From: Butyrivibrio sp.
GTDB lineage: Bacteria; Bacillota; Clostridia; Lachnospirales; Lachnospiraceae
NCBI GenBank assembly: GCA_015056655.1
Contig: SVFV01000006.1
Location: forward strand, 62,001-126,000
Direction of reading: 5' to 3'
DNA: 64,000 bases
Notes under the pieces: generated by a model
What the model was told of the DNA's origin: nothing
Databases searched by the model: none
What the model saw: only the letters and a program-made list of their open reading frames with translations
Program-made: the position numbers and the translations under genes
Part shown: positions 54,090-62,236 of the stretch, piece after piece
Position numbering within the stretch: the first letter of the stretch is position 1
Layout of the letters: each line of letters opens with the position of its first letter

Positions 54090-54611
54090 TTACTGCTTTG
54101 CATCAAATCTTCCCATAGGCGTAACAGCTATGAGATCTCCTCTTGTGCCTGCATACTTTGTGTAGTTCGCAGTCTCTGGAGCTCTGCGCGCCGCCTGGAT
54201 AATATTCATCTCGTATTGGACCATTTCAAGTGAACTCTGAAGAAGTATCTGGTTCTGATCATTAACGCGCTGTACGTTCTCTGACACCGTCTTTAACTTG
54301 TCACGCCATACAGCAAGCTTCTTCTGTTCCTCAGGTCTGGATCCGAGCATTCTTACCAGATTCGTGAGCTTTAGTTCACCGGGAACTTCGCCAATTACAT
54401 TAGCGATATCTCTCATAACCATATCTCGCTCTTTATCTACTGCCTTAATAAGAGATACTACTGCCTGCTCATCCTCTGTAATCTTCGCAAGTGCTTTGAG
54501 ATCACGCTGGACAATCACTGGAGTCTTCTTGGCGGATAAATCCAGAAGTCTTTCATATAGTGCACATTCCCTGTCAAGGACATCTACTAAATTCTCTAAC
54601 AAGCTTGCCAT
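54090..54611 (-). CDS. flgN: Flagellar export chaperone FlgN
   Basis: The 173-residue helical protein matches FlgN: LLENLVDVLDRECALYERLLDLSAKKTPVIVQRDLKALAKITEDEQAVV, then the C-terminal NILLQ-type helix (QNQILLQSSLEMVQYEMNIIQ) that binds FlgK and FlgL. GGAGG precedes the ATG. It follows flgM and precedes its clients flgK and flgL. Confidence 0.9.
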   Translation of the reverse strand: MASLLENLVDVLDRECALYERLLDLSAKKTPVIVQRDLKALAKITEDEQAVVSLIKAVDKERDMVMRDIANVIGEVPGELKLTNLVRMLGSRPEEQKKLAVWRDKLKTVSENVQRVNDQNQILLQSSLEMVQYEMNIIQAARRAPETANYTKYAGTRGDLIAVTPMGRFDAKQ

Positions 54612-54759
54612 GGAATTATCCTCCTCTCCTGCTATATCTTCGAGTAATCATTTTTGCTAAGCTCTCTTAAAAAAGGGCATAGTTATAGAGCCTGCCTCAT
54701 TCCTGGAGCTAACCATTTACTAAAGCCGGCTCTATTTTTTTCGTTATATTCAATTGGAC

Positions 54760-55038
54760 TTAGATTGATTCGCTAAGTTTAGCGAGGAGCTTATCTGCAA
54801 AATCCTCTCCGCTAACGTCATAAGTCCCGTCCTGAATCGCCTTTTTTAAACGCGCTGTTACGTCCTCCCTGACATCCGGAGCCTCTTTCACAGCCTTCTT
54901 AGCAATCTGAATATCTTTTCCGATCGAAGAAATCTTAAGAGAATCAGTTGCGCCACTGGACTTCTCAGTCTTCGCGGTCTTATTCACTTTGCTGGTGCCA
55001 TAAACCTGCTGAATCTGGCTGTAAGCTTCTATACGCAT
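54760..55038 (-). CDS. flgM: Anti-sigma-28 factor FlgM
   Basis: The 92-residue protein has FlgM traits: a disordered N-terminal part (TSKVNKTAKTEKSSGATDSLKIS) and the sigma-binding C-terminal helices (DIQIAKKAVKEAPDVREDVTARLKKAIQDGTYDVSGEDFADKLLAKL). It holds sigma-D inactive until exported through the finished hook. Its gene has the best sigma-D promoter in the window, a standard negative feedback. GGAGG precedes the ATG. Confidence 0.92.
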   Translation of the reverse strand: MRIEAYSQIQQVYGTSKVNKTAKTEKSSGATDSLKISSIGKDIQIAKKAVKEAPDVREDVTARLKKAIQDGTYDVSGEDFADKLLAKLSESI

Positions 55039-55083
55039 AATCTTGTCCTCCTTCCTTGGAGAATTTCTTTAGTTCTACTACTT

Positions 55084-55110
55084 TTATCGGCGTATTTATA
55101 TTTTACTTTA
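55084..55110 (-). promoter_or_regulatory. Sigma-D promoter of flgM
   Basis: TAAAGTAA (55110-55103), 11 bases, GCCGATAA (55091-55084). This is the closest match to the sigma-D/sigma-28 consensus in the window, giving a leader of about 40 bases. Confidence 0.88.
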
Positions 55111-55266
55111 GAGGTAATTGGAAAATTTTTCAAATTCTTTTATTCCAACATCTCTTTCGTTCTCAAGAGCTCAATATAAAGTGCCAGCCCCCAAAAACAT
55201 ACACCATGTTGTAGTGTAGCTATTGAAACCCCAAGGTGATGTGCTCTTTAACCTCCACCGATAATA

Positions 55267-55293
55267 ATATCGACCATTATTCTTAGAAACTTA
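55267..55293 (-). promoter_or_regulatory. Second sigma-D-like motif upstream of flgM
   Basis: TAAGTTTC (55293-55286), 11 bases, GTCGATAT (55274-55267). It lies about 230 bases before flgM in a stretch with no gene. It could be an extra flgM promoter, start a small RNA, or be chance. Confidence 0.35.
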
Positions 55294-55365
55294 ACCCTTT
55301 TCGATAAAAAAAATTTAATATTTTTTTTAGACTTTTTGAATCAGATGGTTAAGTTAAATTAATAT

Positions 55366-55395
55366 AAAAAAGTGACAGACAAAAAATCTGTCACT
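55366..55395 (-). terminator. Intrinsic terminator after the ANTAR gene
   Basis: AGTGACAGA and TCTGTCACT form a 9-bp stem with a 7-base loop and a TTTTT tail on the minus strand. The stem overlaps the TGA stop of the ANTAR gene. Confidence 0.88.
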
Positions 55396-55939
55396 CATTA
55401 AGTGAAATAACCATTTCTGCAGTTTCTAAAAGCGATGTTCCTGAATCCATGGAGCATTTCTGTAAGTATTTGTGGGCTTCCGGCTCAGTCATCTTGTGTC
55501 GTTCCATCAAAAGTGCCTTGGCCTGATCCACTATCTTCTGATCCTCACTACTTCTAAAGCGTCTCTTTTCCTTGAGCTTCTTACGTCTTTTCTGAACACC
55601 CTCGATCATCAGTGTCAGTGAAGAATAAAAGTCAGTCTTTTTTAACGGAGTGGGAAGATAAATCATTTTGTCTGAATATCCAATATCATCAGCTTTCGCC
55701 GGGCTGGAAACAAGGAGCATCTGAAAATAATCCGACATATCCTCCAACAGTTCTGTGCAGAGCATGTCACCCAGGCGATAGCCGCAGACAACAACACCGC
55801 TACCCAGATTCTCCATAGCAGTAAGAACCTGAGCACCAGTGGAGCAAACGTAGGCAGGCTCAAAGCCGCCACGCAGCAATATGCTTTTAAAAGTCTGCGC
55901 GTCCTCCTGTTTTGCGAACGCAACTATAATGTTCTGCAC
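55391..55939 (-). CDS. ANTAR-domain RNA-binding regulator with pseudo-receiver
   Basis: The 182-residue protein has a response-regulator-like N-terminal domain (about 1-120) and a C-terminal ANTAR domain (RSSEDQKIVDQAKALLMERHKMTEPEAHKYLQKCSMDSGTSLLETAEMVI). ANTAR proteins bind paired RNA hairpins and prevent termination. In the receiver, the usual phosphoacceptor aspartate strand reads VVVCGYRLGD, with G where D is expected, so phosphorylation is unlikely. It follows glnA by 49 bases, an arrangement common in clostridia where ANTAR factors govern nitrogen genes. Confidence 0.88.
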   Translation of the reverse strand: MQNIIVAFAKQEDAQTFKSILLRGGFEPAYVCSTGAQVLTAMENLGSGVVVCGYRLGDMLCTELLEDMSDYFQMLLVSSPAKADDIGYSDKMIYLPTPLKKTDFYSSLTLMIEGVQKRRKKLKEKRRFRSSEDQKIVDQAKALLMERHKMTEPEAHKYLQKCSMDSGTSLLETAEMVISLNE

Positions 55940-55988
55940 CCGAAATCTCCAACCAATAACTTTTCTAAAAAATTTGCCTTACTTTTTC

Positions 55989-57326
55989 TTAGTGATTGCT
56001 AAGGTAAGCCTGAAGCTCCCACTGAGTTACACAGGTGCGGAATTCCTTCCACTCTCTGCGCTTAGCATCAAGATACTGATTAAAGACGTCTTCGCCCAAT
56101 ACTCCCTTAACAAATTCATCTGTGCTATATGCTTCAATAGCCTCTCCAAGTGTCTCAGGAAGAGTCTCCAGCTTAGTATCGCGAAGTTCCTCGTCCGTCT
56201 TATGCTTAAGATTTTCTTTAAGCTCTGCAGGAGGAGTGAGTCCTCTCTTTATTCCGTCCATGCCTGCTGCAAGAATAAGTGCAAGTGCAAGATAAGGGTT
56301 GCATGCAGCATCAGGATTTCTAAGCTCAATAACATAACCCGAACTATTTGCTGAAGGAATTCTGATAAGAGCACTACGGTTCATGGATGAAGCAGACCAT
56401 GAAACATTAACCGGAGCATCATAGCCAGGAACAAGTCTCTTATAGGAATTAACAAGAGGGTTAGTTACAAGTGTCATCCCCTTAATATGGTCAAGGACAC
56501 CAGCTATGAACTGCTTTGCTGTCTCAGAAAGCTCCTCGCTGTCAGCATTTTTGAATACGTCCACACCGTTCTCATCCTCGCAGAGAATGTTGATGTGCAT
56601 GCCTGAACCATTTACACCTTCCTTGGGCTTGGGCATAAATGTAGCGTAAAGTCCATGTCTCTTGGCAATCGTCTTTACTGCCATCTTGAAGGTCATGATC
56701 ATATCTGCCATTCTGGCAGCATCATCCTCTGTGAAATCAATCTCATGCTGCGCAGGGGAAATCTCATGATGAGAAGAAGTGATTTCAAAATCAAGCTCCT
56801 CAAGGTTCATGATGATATCTCTTCTTACGTTCTCACCCTGGTCAGCAGGAGCAAGGTCAAAATATCCAGCTTTCTCATGAGTTTTGGTTGTGGGCTGGCC
56901 CTCATCATCAAGATCAAAAAGGAAAAACTCAAGCTCAGGATCAGCCTTGAAGGTATATCCCATATCCTTTGCCTGATCTAAAACTCTCTTTAATATAGTT
57001 CTGGGATCTCCGGAAAACGGCTTTCTGTCAGATGTGTAGACATCACAGAACATCCTGGCAACCTTTCCGCTCTGAGGTCTCCAGGGATAAATCTGGAAGC
57101 TGTCAAGATCAGGGTAGAGATACATATCGCTTTCTGCCGATCTGCCAAATCCCTCGATAGCTGATCCGTCAAACATGCAGTTATTATCCAGTGCATTCTC
57201 AAGCTGACTGGCTGTAATAGCTATATTCTTGGGAGTTCCGAAAATATCGCAGAACTGAAGCCTTATGAAAGCAACATCCTCCTCTTCAACAATTCTGTAA
57301 ATGTCCTTCTTTGTTAACTTACCCAT
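55989..57326 (-). CDS. glnA: Glutamine synthetase, type I
   Basis: The 445-residue enzyme shows CMFDGSAIEGFGRSAESDMYLYPD, DPRTILKRVLDQA, the metal-binding SSHHEISPAQHEIDF, MPKPKEGVNGSGMHINI, NSYKRLVPGYDAPVNVSWS and NRSALIRIPSANSSGYVIELRNPDAACNPYLALALIL. It makes glutamine from glutamate, ammonia and ATP. The length fits the GSI-alpha type without the adenylylation insert. AGGAGG precedes the ATG. Likely co-transcribed with the ANTAR gene. Confidence 0.96.
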   Translation of the reverse strand: MGKLTKKDIYRIVEEEDVAFIRLQFCDIFGTPKNIAITASQLENALDNNCMFDGSAIEGFGRSAESDMYLYPDLDSFQIYPWRPQSGKVARMFCDVYTSDRKPFSGDPRTILKRVLDQAKDMGYTFKADPELEFFLFDLDDEGQPTTKTHEKAGYFDLAPADQGENVRRDIIMNLEELDFEITSSHHEISPAQHEIDFTEDDAARMADMIMTFKMAVKTIAKRHGLYATFMPKPKEGVNGSGMHINILCEDENGVDVFKNADSEELSETAKQFIAGVLDHIKGMTLVTNPLVNSYKRLVPGYDAPVNVSWSASSMNRSALIRIPSANSSGYVIELRNPDAACNPYLALALILAAGMDGIKRGLTPPAELKENLKHKTDEELRDTKLETLPETLGEAIEAYSTDEFVKGVLGEDVFNQYLDAKRREWKEFRTCVTQWELQAYLSNH

Positions 57327-57428
57327 TTCGACCTCCTATGTGGTATGGTTATGCTTTAAAAGTTGTAATCAACGTAAAAAATTCAGTGTTCTTCTGATGT
57401 ATTTATTTTATCTGCTGTTAGATAATAT

Positions 57429-57474
57429 AAAAATAGGCAAAGGCACTTTCCCTATGGAACAGGCGCCTTTGCCT
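57429..57474 (-). terminator. Intrinsic terminator after the SNF2 gene
   Basis: AGGCAAAGGC and GCCTTTGCCT form a 10-bp stem with a 20-base loop, followed by ATTTTTAT on the minus strand. Confidence 0.8.
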
Positions 57475-57519
57475 TACAGATTTTAAAATATCAAATTGGC
57501 ATAGTGGATGTCAACAGTT

Positions 57520-60500
57520 CTATGACAAAAGCTCCATAAGTTGATCCTTCGTCATGTTTGCAAGGGATTCACCCTCTCCACTGAGTATGGCATCAGCCAG
57601 ATCTTTCTTGGCATTTTGCATATCAACTATTTTTTCCTCAATAGTATCCTTAGCAATCAACTTAAATACAGAGACATTCTTTGTCTGTCCTATTCTATGT
57701 GCTCTGTCCGTTGCCTGATTCTGCGCAGCGAGATTCCACCAGGGATCATAGTGGATTACAACGTCTGCCCCTGTCAGATTTAATCCTGTGCCACCGGCTT
57801 TTAGGGAGATCAAAAACAGCGGTACCTCATTTTCATTAAAGCTGTGCACAAGCTTTATTCTATCTTCTTTGGAGGTTTGACCTGTTATCTTGTAATACTC
57901 TATATGAAGGCTATGCAGTTCTTTTTCCAAAATCTCAAGCATGGATGTGAACTGTGAAAATAACAGAATTTTGTGACCACCATCTATAGCACTCTGTACT
58001 AGCTCAATGCATGACTGCCTCTTAGCAGATTCTCCATCATAACCTGCTGTAATAAGTTCAGGATCACAGCAAATCTGCCTGATCTTTGTAAGCTCTGCAA
58101 GCACCTTGAGCTTATCCTTTCCGGATTTATAGTCCTCACTTTCAAGCACCTTTTTCATGTGAGTAACCTGCGCATCATAAAGCTTTCTCTGCTTACTGTC
58201 GAACCTTGAAAAACGGATTTCCTCAATTTTATCAGGAAGATCCTTTAGCACATCAGCCTTAAGTCTTCTAAGGATGAAGGGGCTGACCATGTTTTTAAGC
58301 TGCTTTGTTGCATCCTCATCCTTGAATTTCGTAATTGGAGATTCAAAGTCATTTCTAAATCTGTCATAGGTATATAAAAATCCAGGCATGAGGTAGTCAA
58401 ATATGCTCCACAGCTCGCTAAGTCTGTTTTCTATAGGTGTTCCTGTAAGTGCAAATCTGTGTCTGCTATTTATTACCTTTACTGATTTTGAAGCTGCTGC
58501 AGCCGCATTTTTAATGTACTGCGCTTCATCGATAATCTCATAGTCGAATTCAAGACTTTCATAAAGTCCTATATCTCTTTTCAAAAGATCATAAGATGTA
58601 ACAAGAACTTCCGGTCTTTTCTTTAATGATAAGAGTTTTTTCCTGTCAGTCTGTGTTCCAGTTACTGTCCTTATCTCTATATCCGGAGCAAATCTCTTGA
58701 ATTCCTCTTCCCAGTTATAGACAAGGGAAGCCGGGCAGACAATAAGAGCCGACAATCTGTTTTCCTTTGCTTCTTTTCTTTTTTCTTTTTGGTAAAGGAG
58801 CATTGAAATCACCTGCAAGGTTTTTCCAAGTCCCATTTCATCAGCAAGAATGCCACCAAAACCAAGCTCAGAAATCATAGTTAACCACTTAAAGCCATAT
58901 TTCTGATATCCTCGAAGCACTCTCTCAAGGCTGCCAGGCACATCAACGTCAGCATCCTTGATGGTATTAAAGTTTCTGACAAGATTTTTGAAATTCTTGT
59001 CGCGATCTGCCGCTATTTCGTCGTGCTCCTCGAGAAGCTTATTTACATAAATAGCCCTGTATAATGGCAGGTGTAGTTTTCCCTTAGTAAACTCTTTTGC
59101 AGAAATGCCCATCGCCTGCATCGTAGCCATCAGTTCTTCCAGAGCGTCATCCTGCTCAAGCCGTATGTATTCGCCGTTTCGAAGTTTAAAAAATTTCTTC
59201 TTTTTCCTATAGCTTTCAAGGAGCTCAAGAAGCTCATCCTCAGACATGTCATCTGTAGACACATCGAGATTCATGATTCCGCTTTCTACTGAGATTCCAA
59301 GCCTGATCTGCGGCGCTCTTCTTATCTTAAGCTTTTCAAAATCCTTGCTGGCTTTGATTTCACCAAGCCCCATCAGTTCCTTTAATCCATCATTCAATAG
59401 ATTAAAGGTATTATCTCCGTTTTTCTCACAGCTAAAGGTCTCGCCGTTATCGTTTTCATCCGGAAGATATTGCATCAGCGTATCTATGGCATTCTGCTCG
59501 AAAGTGATATCTCTGTTTTCAGGCAGCGGATAATCTGAATCTCTAAGTGTGTGTATATAGAATTCTTTCTCTCCGTATTTTGCCATAATTTTGCCGGTGA
59601 TAAGGTCTTCATCAGCATCCATATAAAAAGTAAGTTCACATTCCGGAGGAATATTATTCTGTATAATTTCTTCCGGCGGCTCATGGACATTCAAGTCTGG
59701 ACTATCCATCATTTGAGGTAAAAGCCTGTAGTAAAATTCAGGAAGAGTCCTTTTTCCAATTGTGAACTCAGATACCCCATCATAAGCGTTATCCAAAAGA
59801 AGCTCCATCATAGGAGACATCTCTTCTATTCTTGTAAAAATGCCCTTTTCTTCGTCAATGGCGTAATTATGCTGTTTTCCCTTAAATATATAGGGTAGCT
59901 CCGCCTTACAGATAAGTCCGTTAAACTGACCTTTTCTATCATGAATTTCATTTATATACACGTCAGTTGAAATCTTACATTTACCGATTTTAACCTTGTT
60001 TAATGACTTTTTCCCATTTATATAAAAACCGTTAAGTTCCAGTGTTTCTCCATAAGAAGCTTCATAAAATCTGTCCAGCATTTCAGGGGACAGATTTATC
60101 TGATCCTTTATAACAGCTACCTCATTATAGTAATAGCTTCGTATATCATATCTTTCCTGGATATAATCCGCTTCCTTCTTTGCATCATCAATAATCGAAT
60201 AATACTTTTCAGATTTCTCATCAAAGTCATTATCCATAAATGAAAGAATGAAATTTTTACCAAACTTCATGCTTCCATGCTTTTCTTTTGCTGCTATAAG
60301 TTCCGGAATTCGTTTGAGAATATAGAGCTTTTCTATTCCAATCTTGAAGGATACAGACATCTCGTAATAGCCATCTTTAGAAGATGCATGAAGTCTGGGA
60401 AGGAGCCTAATCACTTTGCTTTTGATAAGATTGTCTTCTATCTGCCTGGCGCTGCTCATCTTCTTATAGCCTGATAAAATCCTGCTACCATTATAATCAG

Positions 60501-61182
60501 TGTCGTCGCCAGGATTATATTTTGCTATGTATTTATCAGCCATTAAAAGAATGGCCGCTCTATGCTCGCACAGGCTATCATACCTTGGCGAATAGTAGCC
60601 ATAATAGCTAGAATTTCTGTGAGCATAAGTACAATATGAGTTTATAACCTCATCCTTTGTAAAGGATACTTCTACCTTAATGGGAGAAACTGAATTCTTA
60701 TTACATACTCCAGTAAAGGTCATTGCCAGCTCGCCGTTGTTAAAGTTATAGCCTGAAATGTAGTACATGTCGACATCAGTGATCTCAACCTCATTTTCTT
60801 CAACAAGCTCCTGCGCCTTTTCCATGTTGACACTGCTAATGTCGCTATTTTCTATAATATTTTTCAGATTAAAATAGGTTTTCCCTTTGTCAGACTCGTA
60901 CTCTGGCCTTTCTATCTCATAATCTGAATTCTCGCTGTTCCACTTGTACATTACAGCCGCTTCGTGCTTGCAGTTGAAGCCCTTTGCAGCATATGCGCAG
61001 TCACAGTTAAATCTTAGGAAGCCTGATTTGATCCCACTTATTCTGACATTATATACATGTGTTCCAAGGACTCTGGCAATGCATCCATCCTCCGTCTGCG
61101 TATAGCCCTTTACCTTTTCCTTGCGATAGTAATCTCTTCCTCGTCTTAATATTGTGGAGTCAAAGTATTCAGTCCAGTTCAT
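57520..61182 (-). CDS. SWIM zinc finger / SNF2-family helicase
   Basis: The 1220-residue protein begins with a SWIM zinc finger (FNCDCAYAAKGFNCKHEAAV, about residues 58-77). An unclassified middle region of 650 residues follows. The last 450 residues are an SNF2 ATPase: GILADEMGLGKTLQVI (Walker A), VLVTSYDLL, EIIDEAQYIKN (motif II as DEAQ), FALTGTPIENRLSELWSIFDYL, ILLFSQFTSML, and LISLKAGGTGLNLTGADVVIHYDPWWNLAAQNQATDRAHRIGQ. Such bacterial SNF2 proteins (RapA-like or HepA-like) move along DNA or displace proteins; the exact role is unknown. GAGG precedes the ATG. Confidence 0.93.
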   Translation of the reverse strand: MNWTEYFDSTILRRGRDYYRKEKVKGYTQTEDGCIARVLGTHVYNVRISGIKSGFLRFNCDCAYAAKGFNCKHEAAVMYKWNSENSDYEIERPEYESDKGKTYFNLKNIIENSDISSVNMEKAQELVEENEVEITDVDMYYISGYNFNNGELAMTFTGVCNKNSVSPIKVEVSFTKDEVINSYCTYAHRNSSYYGYYSPRYDSLCEHRAAILLMADKYIAKYNPGDDTDYNGSRILSGYKKMSSARQIEDNLIKSKVIRLLPRLHASSKDGYYEMSVSFKIGIEKLYILKRIPELIAAKEKHGSMKFGKNFILSFMDNDFDEKSEKYYSIIDDAKKEADYIQERYDIRSYYYNEVAVIKDQINLSPEMLDRFYEASYGETLELNGFYINGKKSLNKVKIGKCKISTDVYINEIHDRKGQFNGLICKAELPYIFKGKQHNYAIDEEKGIFTRIEEMSPMMELLLDNAYDGVSEFTIGKRTLPEFYYRLLPQMMDSPDLNVHEPPEEIIQNNIPPECELTFYMDADEDLITGKIMAKYGEKEFYIHTLRDSDYPLPENRDITFEQNAIDTLMQYLPDENDNGETFSCEKNGDNTFNLLNDGLKELMGLGEIKASKDFEKLKIRRAPQIRLGISVESGIMNLDVSTDDMSEDELLELLESYRKKKKFFKLRNGEYIRLEQDDALEELMATMQAMGISAKEFTKGKLHLPLYRAIYVNKLLEEHDEIAADRDKNFKNLVRNFNTIKDADVDVPGSLERVLRGYQKYGFKWLTMISELGFGGILADEMGLGKTLQVISMLLYQKEKRKEAKENRLSALIVCPASLVYNWEEEFKRFAPDIEIRTVTGTQTDRKKLLSLKKRPEVLVTSYDLLKRDIGLYESLEFDYEIIDEAQYIKNAAAAASKSVKVINSRHRFALTGTPIENRLSELWSIFDYLMPGFLYTYDRFRNDFESPITKFKDEDATKQLKNMVSPFILRRLKADVLKDLPDKIEEIRFSRFDSKQRKLYDAQVTHMKKVLESEDYKSGKDKLKVLAELTKIRQICCDPELITAGYDGESAKRQSCIELVQSAIDGGHKILLFSQFTSMLEILEKELHSLHIEYYKITGQTSKEDRIKLVHSFNENEVPLFLISLKAGGTGLNLTGADVVIHYDPWWNLAAQNQATDRAHRIGQTKNVSVFKLIAKDTIEEKIVDMQNAKKDLADAILSGEGESLANMTKDQLMELLS

Positions 61183-61230
61183 GTTTTCCTCATATATTTC
61201 TGCTTTTGCAACTCAATGTGGTTCTTGTCA

Positions 61231-61277
61231 AAAAAAAACGGCAAAGGCGTTCGTCGTAGAACTTATTCCTTTGCCGT
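61231..61277 (-). terminator. Intrinsic terminator after the 61310 gene
   Basis: ACGGCAAAGG and CCTTTGCCGT form a 10-bp stem with a 20-base loop that contains a small GTTC/GAAC hairpin, followed by eight T on the minus strand. Its arms resemble those of the terminator at 57429. Confidence 0.88.
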
Positions 61278-61309
61278 AATCAGCTAAAAAAGATAAATCA
61301 TATTTGTTG

Positions 61310-61642
61310 TCAGCTAATCTTAGCTAATACTTCTTGCATCTGCGCCTCCAAATGGTTCACACGTAAAACAAGTAAGTTATCCTCTTCCTTTGTTTTGATA
61401 ACAGTTTGAAGGTTTCTGCTAAGATCAGAATGACCTTCTCCGATTATTGCGATACCCTTGCAAATCTCATTTTCGATTCGCATGTTGATTCTGGCAACAT
61501 CACTCTTAAGTACCCTGACATCACTTTTCAATTCACCTACGTCAGATTCGATAACATCTAATCTATTCTCGATTCTATCGAACCTTCCATCCATGGAGCT
61601 GACTTTTTCCAGCACCAAATCCAATTTCTGATCGTTTGTCAT
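61310..61642 (-). CDS. Small coiled-coil protein
   Basis: The 110-residue protein is mainly heptad repeats (FDRIENRLDVIESDVGELKSDVRVLKSDVARINMRIENEI, then DNLLVLRVNHLEAQMQEVL). Proteins of this shape are frequent in Lachnospiraceae and have no known function. AAAAGG precedes the ATG and a strong terminator follows, so it is a single-gene unit. No membrane segment. Confidence 0.65.
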   Translation of the reverse strand: MTNDQKLDLVLEKVSSMDGRFDRIENRLDVIESDVGELKSDVRVLKSDVARINMRIENEICKGIAIIGEGHSDLSRNLQTVIKTKEEDNLLVLRVNHLEAQMQEVLAKIS

Positions 61643-61769
61643 ATCTATTTACCTTTTCTTGCTTCTCCGAGTAAATCTATACTATCACAACAAAAATATC
61701 ACGGTCTATATGACACAATACCTAAATTTTTATGCTCATTTTGTATCAAGGTTATTGGAAGATTGCCAA

Positions 61770-62074
61770 CTACTTATACCGATAGTTTATAACCAATTCA
61801 TCAGGGTCGACTGAGCACGTTAAAAACAATACATCAACGCCTTTTTTCAAAGCATCTTTATATGCTTTTGCAAACTTTGGATCCGTTTCTTCATTGGGTC
61901 TCACTTCATTTATGCCTTCTCCAGATATACTTTTGCGCCCGGGATAAGTAATTCCTTGCACCTGCCGGTGTTCTTTACATGAACAACTGCCACTTCACCA
62001 TCTATGTCAACGTTAGCAATGAAACGGTTAGGGCGGTATATGAAGATTGCGGGAGTTATGGATTGGTATTTCAT
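61770..62074 (-). pseudogene. sfsA: sfsA pseudogene with internal deletion
   Basis: From an ATG at 62074 (GAGG upstream) the frame reads the SfsA start (FIYRPNRFIANVDIDGE, VVHVKNTGRCKELLIPGAKVYLEK) and stops at 61910. In another frame, 61770 to about 61905 reads the SfsA end (VRPNEETDPKFAKAYKDALKKGVDVLFLTC). About 130 central codons are gone and the two pieces are out of frame. SfsA is a DNA-binding nuclease-like protein of unclear role; the copy here cannot be functional. Confidence 0.85.
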
Positions 62075-62236
62075 TTAGGTCCTCATTATGTCATTATCGA
62101 TTACTTGCTCCTTAGATAGTATCTTTTTCCTCAAATACTCAAAGCAAACTCTATGGTCTGGTGAATAGTTATTTCAAAAATCTTAATTATTTATCTTTTA
62201 TTCATAAAGGAACCTCTATCCTTATGGTGATTTACC

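Noticed and set aside
54683..54740. TAGAGCC...GGCTCTA with a T-run on the plus strand between flgM and flgN
   Set aside because: The loop is about 35 bases, the orientation is opposite to all nearby genes, and flgM and flgN are expected to be co-transcribed.
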